Both the position numbers and the translations under genes were made by a program. A DNA stretch of 64,000 bases from the NCBI GenBank assembly GCA_949825065.1, contig OX463841.1, positions 23,944,916 through 24,008,915 on the forward strand, written 5' to 3'. Numbering within the stretch: position 1 is the stretch's first letter; every line of letters starts with the position of its first letter. Positions 55,606 to 64,000 of the stretch are shown piece after piece. The notes beneath the pieces were generated by a model, which was given only the letters and a program-made list of their open reading frames with translations, had not been told where the DNA came from and ran no database searches. The DNA is from Odontocerum albicorne. Taxonomy: Eukaryota; Arthropoda; Insecta; Trichoptera; Odontoceridae.

Positions 55606-55903
55606 AAACTTTTTTCATCACCATTTTTTTTTCATCACCATTTTCAAACCATTTTTCATCACCAGTAATGATGCGGTAAAGCAACCTTTGCTTATGGCCA
55701 TGCGTAGCTCGATGACGCGCGAGCAAACCAACAGAAATTGTCGAACGTTGATTTTTGTTGTTTTCATTCAAAACATGTGGAACCCAAGCGCTGAACTTCT
55801 GGACTTTTCCCATTGATTTAAGATGGCGGTATACAGTCATGGTTCTCGATTGAACGCGAACAGAAGGAAGTGTCGAAAATGCTCGCTTTCGTCTACTTGA
55901 CAT
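55605..55903 (-). pseudogene. mariner transposase N-terminus, right arm, with deletion
   Basis: The minus strand starts MECQVDESEHFRHFLLFAFN, then jumps at 55845 from the first helix-turn-helix to MTVYRHLKSMGKVQKF and on through AWVPHVLNENNKNQRSTISV to YRIITGDEKWF (first catalytic Asp). Near 55610-55660 TGATGAAAAA-type sequence is repeated three times at the junction with the left half. Confidence 0.8.
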
Positions 55904-56082
55904 TCCATTTTGAAGGCTTGTAATCAAATAAAATAATATAGGTAACGTAAAAGCAAACACAATATCTTGTAGAGCAGAAAATTTTCTTTCGAATGACGTA
56001 TAACATTTACCATTTTGTTTTACTTTTGGTGCTCATTTTTAAATTGGAAAAAAACGGACACAACTTATGTTAACACACAATA

Positions 56083-58589
56083 CTATATTAATAGAACATG
56101 TAGACACATTAGACGATTGCGTTTTCCAACATGTATGCATTTTTTTATTATATCTATTGAAAACTATTGTATCAAATATTGTATCAAAGTATTCCATTGA
56201 ATTGTCTTAGAATCTTACATAGAAAAACTTGTAAAATATTTTTATGGAAAAGTACGAGTAAAATGGCAATCAAAGCGTGTTTAAGTAATATCTAAACAAT
56301 TGGAATTTATGAGAAAAAGGGATAAATGTTTTAAGAGTTCGTTATATCCAGTAATATCAAATGGTCACGAAAAATTACGATTACTGGTTTTGATACTAAA
56401 ATTAAAAAACGATTATTTTGTATTAAATAAAACGATTAGCTACCTACTAACTCATAAACGAAATATCTTAACTTTGATTTAAGCAAATAAAATGAAAAGT
56501 AAAAATGTTCAGAGCTTCAAAAATATGTGTATTTATGTAGTTAAAAATTAAATGATACAAATCTAAGTACCATAGAGAAATAACATAATCTGATATGAAT
56601 ATGGAACTCTCTGAGTACCAATGAACTCTCTCTGATGTGAGAACAATTTAATGTATTCCCATGTTGATGAATTCATCGTCTAATCGCTTTAATCTTTATA
56701 CAAAGATTTTCGTTATAAAAAATGGTGGCATTGTTTTGTCACTTTCAGACATTATCACATTGATTTAGTCAAGATAACGCGAGAGTTTTTCAGGCTTCTA
56801 AGTCGCAAAGGTCTTTCTCACGATTAAAAAATATACAAAAGGTAAGATTAAATGTAAGTAAAACTTATCATTAAATTATTTTGCGCCTTTTTTTTTGCAT
56901 ACAATATCAAATTGTATTCTTATTTAAGATTCTTAGTAAAATAATTTAAACTAATCATAGAAGATCGCAGTGTATCGGATTCGATTTCTCGCCAATTATC
57001 TCCTGTAGTAAAATATGTGGTGTATTGACAATGCATTTTTTGCACAATATCTTACTCGTCGTGCAAAATGCCTACTTTAATAAATCAATTTACATTTTTT
57101 TAACGTATGCGTCTTTCATATTTTTGGCATTAAAATATCCTATTTGTATGTGTTAAGATGCTGACGTTTTATTAAAAATTAACCATTTTAACATAAGTAA
57201 TACGAGTATCCTTGCCTAACTTGAAATATTTCGTATTGTGGTTTTGATTTACCCAACCACAATGATTTTAAGCAAACACAAGTATTTTTTTACGGAAAAT
57301 CTCAATTATTTCTTATCTCTTTTTGATAATATTCTACACCTTTTCATTCAACCATATCTAGTCTAGTTCCAAAATTCTTCGAATGGTTACATTTCTGATT
57401 TGTCTATATTTACTACTACAATAGTATTCCCGCAATTTACTATAATATCAAGATTTTTTACTATTTCCTTAGCATACAAATATGGGAAAAATCTATTTTT
57501 TTATTCTCCGATAATTATAATTATTGAATGATAAGAAAACATTTTACTACCAAGATATGCTTTCGAATCATTCTCTCCTTGATATTCTGAAAATGTTGTT
57601 TTGATATACAATACATATGCATTTAAAATATCAAGTTCCATAGTAGTACATAGCTATGGGTAAGTAATATGTATGTGGACAACATTGATAGCAAAATGCC
57701 TTTTTTTCAAAAAAAACCTGGTTAATTCAAAGAATGAACAGCTTGTCCATATTTATTTACTCTTTTTTTGTTTCAAACAGAACATCTTGTCTGCAATGAT
57801 TTTTAATGCTACAAGCAACTTCTTCAGTTCCCGAATTTACTATTTAACAACTCAATTTACAGTAGTTTTAATATTCTTCTTCTTAGTCATAAAAAATATT
57901 TTTGATGGACACGGTTATGATAAATAGCCTTCGTTAAATTTCTCTACTGGATCCTACCCTCTGCCCTGCTGGAAGCCTACGAGTATGTGAGGCTTGAGTC
58001 ACCACCGTCCTTTACATGGTCATGCCTTCTAGTAAGTCAGCACTTAACGATTATTTTATAAGTTCTACTCCTCTTCAAACTATATCTTAAAAGAACCGGA
58101 TGATTATTCAGAGGAGAATCTTTCACAGATGTTCAATTAATTAAAAATTGATTCATATGCATGTAGTTCGCTCCATGGAATGCTAAAAAGTCAAAATAAT
58201 ATATAAATTTATATTAATTAGCCTTGTCAGATAGGTAAAGAGAGTAATTCAAAGTGTATTTACAATTTTAGTAAAAGTGTATTGAAATATAAAAAAATAA
58301 AAAAGTTGATTTAAAATCTCAATCAGGGTGTAACAATTTTGTGTTGACTTGACTGCGAGACTGGTTATTCCAGTTTATCTTAAATATTTGTTTTATGTAT
58401 CCTATAATATCCATTTGATACATTCCATTTTTTAGTTTTTAAGCTAAAAAATATATTTTATAAGTTTTGTATTGTTGATTGAAATTGATATTTTTTTTAC
58501 TTTCCGTGCATCGATACGAGTATGTTTATGCATCGTATTTTGAAAGAGATTATATATGTATCCTAAAATGAGAAAGAAGAAAAAAAACA
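56083..58589. other. unassigned A+T-rich sequence
   Basis: About 2.5 kb with no recognisable element; short frames such as 57673-57927 are low complexity. Octamers at 56253, 57201, 57978 and 58515. Confidence 0.4.
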
Positions 58590-58985
58590 CGACAGATGCA
58601 TTCTAGATGTGGTGTTGGATGCGGATGCTCTGTATCCCATGGACCACTAGGCGCACTAACTTTTCTATCATCCAAAAATTAAAGATAACACGCAGGAAAA
58701 AAATCCTAATATAATTTGGGCATGTTGTCAGAAAGAATAACCAAATTCTAGAGAAGCTGGTTATCACGGGTACTATTGGGGGGTAAGCAAACGAGAGAAA
58801 GGTGTCCTATAAGATAGACAGACCAAATAAAGGAGTAAAATATCTTTTTTAAGCGCTGTATCAGCATGACTCAGGACCAGGAGGGGTGGATGGATACAGG
58901 TGTTGCACCAAGTTCCAGGCACAGCAAAATACCTCGACGCTCAGCATTGAGTACGTGATGAAGAATAAGATGTATCGTTAAATCT
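58590..58985 (+). pseudogene. LINE ORF2 C-terminal fragment ('IPWTARRTN' family)
   Basis: In mixed frames: GCGCSVSHGPLGALTFLS, LGMLSERITKF, RSWLSRVLLG, QTREKGVL and a tail with EYVMKNKM. It is parallel in order to 62400-62760, which has the better preserved GKIEGKRARGRCHIKW. Fully inactivated. Confidence 0.55.
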
Positions 58986-59560
58986 AAGGACGTTTTTGAA
59001 GACATATTTGATATTTTGTTTATTCAATGTTAATGTGATATTTGAAGGACACATAAGTGTTGTTAATAAATAACTTATAATTAATATCACAATGTTAAAC
59101 ATAATGCTCACGGTGATAAATTAAGATTAAAATATGTAATTGGAACGAATGTACAATTTATAGTGGCTGGCTTAAGTATTATTTAGATCAATCGGAATAC
59201 GTGAGTACCTTAAGGCAAATATACGAGTACGAGCAGTACCTTCGTTCAATTGCGTTAATCTGGTCAACCTTCCGCCAATATGCGATCGTTCCGCCTTGCC
59301 AGACCTTGCGTAGACCAGACCAGACCGGACCGGTTTATTCTTATTCTGCCTCCAGCGCTAAATTATGACAAATTATTTAACAAAATCAATGTTTACTGCA
59401 GAAAACTCAATTTTATACGCTTTGATAACACCGTCACCGATATAACATCCAAACGAAATATATTCAAATTAATCCATTAAACGATTTATAATGAACCCTG
59501 CAATAAACTCATATTACGATGTGTAAGAGCATTAGCATGGATAGTAGTAAATGCGTTCAT
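58986..59560. other. unassigned sequence
   Basis: CCAGACCAGACCGGACCGG near 59315 is a small G+C-rich direct repeat. TACGAGTA at 59222. Nothing else. Confidence 0.4.
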
Positions 59561-59870
59561 AAAATATATTGATATTTTTTATATTAAAAACTGCAGTCTC
59601 CACACCTCATATGATGAAGTAAAAATATATTGATATTTTTTATATTAAAAACTGCAGTCTCCACACCTCATATGATGAAGTAAAAATATATTGATATTTT
59701 TTATATTAAAAACTGCAGTCTCCACACCTCATATGATGAAGTAAAAATATATTGATATTTTTTATATTAAAAACTGCAGTCTCCACACCTCATATGATGA
59801 AGTAAAAATATATTGATATTTTTTATATTAAAAACTGTAGTCTCCACACCTCATATGATGAAGTAAAAAT
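59561..59870 (+). repeat. 61-bp tandem repeat, 5 copies
   Basis: Units start AAAATATATTGATATTTTTT at 59561, 59622, 59683, 59744 and 59805 and contain AACTGCAGTCTCCACACCTC and ATATGATGAAGT. The copies are identical except CTGTAG for CTGCAG in the last. Confidence 0.97.
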
Positions 59871-60804
59871 AATATTATATATCTTATATTTTTTTAATAT
59901 AAGCTATAAAAAGCTATGTGGAATAAAGATATTATATCTACCTATAAATTTGAGTGGAGAAGGCATGTTAATTGAAGAATTATCGCATTAATAATAATGA
60001 ATGATAAAACAGTCTTCATTTACTTTTTTTTAGTTTAACTGATCGACAAGACGTCCGTTACCAACCCGGGGATATGAGTGTATGTGGCTAGAAAAACTAC
60101 TGACATATATTTAGCAAAATATGCTTCACACATAGCAAAATTTACGACTTCTTTCGTTTTTCACCTATACCTATACATTGTAAATACTCATTGAATTTCT
60201 AAAGTCGTAGTTCAGAGAGAGAAAAACTTAAAAGTTTAATGCTTGAGTGTCACAAATCTCTCTAAGGACTTAAATCTTCTAAAAAGGTTTTCCCTTGAAC
60301 TTTAACACGTTTGAATATCACCAAGTCAAACATAATAAAATATTTTGCGTTCCGCTCATAACGTTACGGAACTAGAAATCAAGTGATAAAAATCAAGCAA
60401 GAAACCCACAAATACTCCACACAAATCGGGTTTGATATTCTCAAGCAAAATTTGAAACTAAAGTTTGTACAAAACTTCATGAGTACATTTACACAGAAAT
60501 AATATCAACAAGGGAATTCAAAACTTCTTCAATTTCAAATAATTTTCAAAATTCCGAAACCTGGCCGATTACGTACATTTGAATAATTATGAAAGAGTTT
60601 TAACGAAATGAGTTAAGCATTTTGGCCAGTACTAGCCCAATATCGAAGCCCATCCAATAATATTTATTTTTATTTTCCCCATAGTGCCAATACCTTTGAA
60701 ATTCGCAATATTATGCCTGTAAACTGTAATAAAAAAATATTGTGTTTTTTTTCATAAGTATGGGTACCTTTCAATATATCTAAACAGGTAATTTGGTTAA
60801 ATAG
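59871..60804. other. unassigned A+T-rich sequence
   Basis: CTTATATTTTTTTAATATAAG at 59881 is a small hairpin. 60045-60095 (CGACAAGACGTCCGTTACC) may be a SINE remnant but is too short to assign. Confidence 0.4.
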
Positions 60805-60885
60805 TAGAACATAGCAGGCAGACAACATTGTCTAGCACATAAGCAAGTCTAGTGTGTGTGAGTATTGTTATCAGAAGTATTGTTT
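60805..60885 (-). repeat. palindrome-ended dispersed repeat, fragment F
   Basis: GCAGGCAGACAACATTGTCT, then GTGTGTGAGTATTGTTATCA. This corresponds to the palindromic end of copies D and E only. Confidence 0.5.
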
Positions 60886-61062
60886 TACCTTCTTCAATTC
60901 TGCTTTTTAGTTTTTTTTTATCTCATCAGTTTGGAACCCAAAATAATCATTGATTTTTGTTTGTTTTGTGTCTGATACATTAACATTGCATTAAATAATG
61001 GCCCAGAATTTGACTACATCAGTTGGGGCCTTGTTGGTCTCCAGCAATCACTAAAGTTACAA
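60886..61062. other. unassigned sequence
   Basis: Nothing recognised. Confidence 0.4.
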
Positions 61063-61180
61063 TATACCTCCGTTACTAGTTGATAAGACGCCTGTCTCCC
61101 ATCTTAGTAGTTATAGATTTGATTCCCGTTGGCCAGGTTGTAGTATACACAACGAAAGTTAATACAATAAAATACAAAGA
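61063..61180 (+). repeat. SINE with internal deletion
   Basis: Head ACCTCCGTTACTAGTTGATA, spacer AGACGCCTGTCTCCC, B box TAGATTTGATTCCCGTTGG. It then jumps directly to the 3' end GTAGTATACACAACGAAAGT and AATACAATAAAATAC, so about 90 bp of the body is missing. Confidence 0.8.
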
Positions 61181-61218
61181 ATCATTAAAACAGCCCCATA
61201 ATTTGAACTTTTGATATA

Positions 61219-61374
61219 TTTTAACATCTAGATTATTCCTTCACATAGGTAATCATTCTGACCTTTTAGATTTTAACATCTAGATTATTCCTTCACATAG
61301 GTAATCATTCTGACCTTTTAGATTTTAACATCTAGATTATTCCTTCACATAGGTAATCATTCTGATCTTTTAGA
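61219..61374 (+). repeat. 52-bp tandem repeat, 3 copies
   Basis: TTTTAACATCTAGATTATTC followed by CTTCACATAGGTAATCATTC starts at 61219, 61271 and 61323. The copies are identical except one T for C in the last (GATCTTTT). Confidence 0.97.
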
Positions 61375-61935
61375 TTTTTTAATAGATTTATAGACGACAA
61401 AAATATTTCTCCGAATGTATTCGAGTAAGAAAGTATGTTGAAATACAATACATAATGATATAATATATGTGAAATAGAAGTCAGACAGTTATTAAATTAG
61501 AACCATATAAACATTTTTATAGTATTTTCCAGAAATTTATTTTGATTGCAACTGTTGAACAGAAAAACGCTTCTGCTGTCAGCTGTGTGATAACCAATAA
61601 ATAATATTATTGGTCTATTTAAAAATAATGAATTCTCATTAAATACTGAAAATTATAAAACAGATGAAGCAACTTATTTAATTATAAAAACGTAAAAATC
61701 ATTAAATCTTTGATACTACATAATAACCGTTTTGCACTATACTCTGGTTTACACAGGTGTCAGTTTGGATTCATGAATGATCAGAATTTAATATATTATC
61801 TAATTATATTTGCATAACTCTTACGTATTCTGATTATTCACGTGTTTCTTTGCGCTACTCGTGAATTCCTACGTATCACATTGCATATTGTGATCAAGTT
61901 TAAATTATTCATTCATATACTCAGGAATTTATTAT
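61375..61935. other. unassigned A+T-rich sequence
   Basis: Nothing recognised. Confidence 0.4.
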
Positions 61936-61937
61936 TA

Positions 61938-62150
61938 GATAGAGACCTCTGTAGCCTGGTTGTTACGACGCTTGTTTTCCTACCTGTGAGTTGTGGATTG
62001 GATTCTTGTTGGGTCCAAAAACGTTTTGAAAATTATTCCAGTTTTGTTTTCACTTAAGGCCTCTTAACATCTCTCTGGTTGACTGAAGGGCATTATCATA
62101 TGAAAATAAATACGCCATGCTGTATTGTATTCAATAAAATTTTAACAGAG
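61938..62150 (+). repeat. tRNA-derived SINE, near full length
   Basis: Head AGACCTCTGTAGCCTGGTTG, spacer TTACGACGCTTGTTTTCC, B box GTGGATTGGATTCTTG, TTCCAGTTTTGTTTTCACTT, AAGGCCTCTTAACATCTCTC, ATATGAAAATAAATACGCC and GTATTGTATTCAATAAAATT. Confidence 0.88.
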
Positions 62151-62399
62151 TAAAAAATATTTTTATTATCAGTAGGATAAAACAAGCATGGTATAAGTTA
62201 CGACAGGTTACAGGAGTAACATGTAATAAAATAATGCCCATGAAACTAAAAGGAATAATATAACATATGTAAACGCGTCATAAGATCAGTACTACGTCAC
62301 GTAATTATTTGCTAATATATGCACCTTACAGACAACCGAAAAATTCATGTTATCCTTGTCTCTCGACCCCACAGGTAATTTAGGTTTAACGTAGTAAAA

Positions 62400-62764
62400 A
62401 TCAGAAATCAAGTTTTTTGTATCCCATTGACCACAAGGCGCATCGACATCTCGATCATCCAAGAATTAGAGTTTATTGAAAGACTTTCGACAACATGCAG
62501 AAAAAGATCCCTAACATACGTTGGGCATAATGTCAGTAACAAAAATGACAGTCTGGAATAGCTCATGACCACGGGGAAAATTGAGGGAAAACGAGCAAGA
62601 GGAAGGTGTCATATAAAATGGTCGCACCAAATAAAAGAGTTAAGAGCATCCTCTTTGAACGCTGCATTCAACATGCCTCAGAACGAAGGATTAAGACAGG
62701 TCGTCCACCAAGTCCCATACATAAAAGCGGCAGGTAATGCACCAAGCTCCAGACAACCATACAC
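62400..62764 (+). pseudogene. LINE ORF2 C-terminal fragment
   Basis: Upstream in other frames are FFVSH(W)PQGASTSRSSKN and HTLGIMSVTKMTVWNSS. From 62565 an open frame reads MTTGKIEGKRARGRCHIKWS, HQIKELRASSLNAAFNMPQN and EGLRQVVHQVPYIKAA, the 'GxxEGKRARGRxPIRWTDQIKEL' linker of a LINE family, also present at 58590. Confidence 0.7.
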
Positions 62765-63485
62765 AAAATCATACCATCAAGCCATTTCCCCTGTTGGGGT
62801 AGGCAGAAAAGACAGAGCGTCTAACTTTTCTACCACGGCATACTTCTTTCGCTTCCTCCACATTCATACATCTTCTCAAATAGCTCATTATATTTCTCTT
62901 ACTCCTAACCTTTCGTCTATCAAAATGTTTAACTTGGTGTAACCATAATTTTCTCGGTCGTCCTCTACCACGACTTCCACATATGCTCACATTGTAAGTT
63001 TGTTTATTCAGTCTTTTGTCACCTGTTCAACATGTCCAAGCCAACTCGATGTGCTCGTTTTCACCCTACTTAATACATAAGTGTTTAACTCTCATTCACC
63101 CTTAATAATCACATTTCTCATTCTGTCATACATATAGTATACCGCATATTCTTCTTAGTGCACGCATTTTCACAGCATTATCTTTTTATACATGAATATT
63201 GGTACTAATACGATGTTGTGAAAGATCATATTAGCAAGTTTTGATATTGTTTGGTTGGTCCTTTAGTGGCCCGTTGACTTAGTGTCATATTGCAGCTTGC
63301 CATTCAATATTTCATTCCACCTTTCCGTCGCCTGAGAACATACGAGTACTTCGTATTCGTACTTCCCAAATAGCAGATTTCTTCAACTCGTTCTAATATT
63401 TCAATATTCACCCAAATATCGCATTTACTTTTCCTTTCACCATTTTCATTCACCGTGACTTTGGTTTTAGCAACATTCTTTATCG
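62765..63485 (-). pseudogene. LINE ORF2 C-terminal fragment, best example of the 'CMRRCMNVEEAKEVC' family
   Basis: A 73-codon frame reads MSICGSRGRGRPRKLWLHQV, KHFDRRKVRSKRNIMSYLRR, CMNVEEAKEVCRGRKVRRSV and FSAYPNRGNGLMV. Upstream (63000-63480 on this strand) lies the linker around KMRTSSWLGHVEQVT-like text and further RT-distal sequence, in broken frames. It faces the plus-strand LINE at 62400, tail to tail. TACGAGTA at 63341. Confidence 0.75.
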
Positions 63486-64000
63486 GGTCTTTTTCTTCAT
63501 AATTTACTAATCATACGCTTACTCGTATATAAAAAGAATAATAAAATGTGATATTAGTATAAATGAACTAAGATGAACATGTTTACGGTAATGCTAGTGT
63601 GAGTGGTCTAATTATAGCTAAGTCCAAACAACAATGTTTAATGTCCTAGTCTTAAGCGTAGTTGAGGTACGTAATAGTAGAATGACGTAGCATGATTACT
63701 CAAATTACCAAAAACTTAATGTTTACTTTTTCGGTTTCCGACAATATTTTTCAGCGTTTTAATGCAAAACTTGTGGGCTTCGACGGGATAAACTTATATT
63801 TATCATCAATTTTAATTAGAAAAAGTATTTCAAACATTAAGTTTATTTTATTGTACTTTTAAACGATATCTCAGAGAATCCAATTTAATTGTTTATCCAC
63901 TTAATTTATCTAAGTAATATTTTTGCTAAATTAAAAATATCAATATAAATCGAAATTTGGAAAACGGAAATTTTATTCCTTCTATAAAAAAATTAATTCC
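63486..64000. other. unassigned A+T-rich sequence
   Basis: Nothing recognised apart from TACTCGTA at 63530. Confidence 0.4.

Larger units (their letters stand above)
55172..56080. mobile_element. two-headed (foldback) mariner derivative of the mariner 2 lineage
   Basis: TA flanks the element on both sides (55170-55171, 56081-56082). The left arm (55172-55410) and the right arm (55845-56080) are near-perfect inverted copies of about 236 bp of the same transposase-5' end: TTAGGTGTTAACATAAGTTG, untranslated region, then the start of the transposase. Between them lies plus-strand transposase sequence (to about 55605) followed by minus-strand sequence (55605-55840). The normal 3' end of the transposon is missing. 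With both termini functional-looking it resembles a long-TIR MITE formed from one transposon end. Confidence 0.9.
7705..63537. repeat. dispersed exact octamer TACGAGTA, about 40 sites
   Basis: Start positions found by eye, plus orientation (TACGAGTA): 7705, 7989, 10463, 10905, 11040, 16073, 18034, 19981, 22483, 22979, 24176, 25255, 30356, 35490, 42892, 43233, 45926, 49266, 51014, 53269, 56253, 57201, 57978, 58515, 59222, 63341. Complement (TACTCGTA): 14213, 17984, 20576, 20658, 25097, 27829, 30015, 30141, 30350, 45978, 48042, 51004, 52280, 63530. The bases just outside vary, so the conserved unit is exactly eight. I saw none before 7.7 kb, between 30.4 and 35.4 kb, or between 35.5 and 42.8 kb. 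The count may be off by a few. Confidence 0.85.

Overview
The window looks like non-coding, transposon-filled nuclear DNA of an insect, most likely a moth or butterfly. The evidence is strong A+T richness, no long uninterrupted gene, an RTE-type LINE of the kind common in Lepidoptera, two mariner lineages, a Tigger/pogo element, a tRNA-derived SINE family with many copies, and dozens of decayed LINE 3' ends. I found no convincing host gene, rRNA, true tRNA gene or CRISPR array. Every protein-like stretch I recognise belongs to a transposable element and is broken.

Layout. 0-10 kb: SINE, a 47-bp satellite array, LINE tails, a decayed pseudogene of an uncharacterised multi-copy arthropod family (7.3-8.25 kb) and a 62-bp array. 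10-20 kb: SINEs, a repeat family with a palindromic end, a perfect 28-bp hairpin, head-to-head LINE fragments and a piggyBac-like MITE. 20-33 kb: short duplications, LINE tails, a second hairpin, a complete but dead mariner (28.07-29.37 kb) and an internally deleted mariner of another lineage (31.59-32.76 kb). 33-43 kb: a G+C-rich block, a 5'-truncated RTE copy, a 130-bp array and a nearly full-length RTE retrotransposon (39.26-42.54 kb) with a LINE tail behind it. 43-56 kb: a 47-bp hairpin array, a Tigger element (49.33-50.67 kb), palindrome-ended repeats, a 17-bp minisatellite and a two-headed mariner foldback (55.17-56.08 kb). 56-64 kb: 61-bp and 52-bp arrays, SINEs and LINE ends in both orientations.

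The most unusual signal is an exact 8-mer, TACGAGTA (or its complement TACTCGTA). I counted about 40 copies by eye, against roughly 2-3 expected from base composition. Bases outside the 8-mer vary freely. It reads as TA-CGAG-TA, a short insert between two TA dinucleotides, and in at least one SINE it looks inserted. Mariner 1 here ends in CGAG and is flanked by TA, so the 8-mers could be excision scars of a CGAG-ended Tc1/mariner family. This is a hypothesis; a conserved binding motif is the main alternative.

Other items are a two-headed mariner whose termini are both the 5' end, a template-switch hairpin in the RTE copy, and a minisatellite that grew inside a dispersed repeat that elsewhere lacks it.
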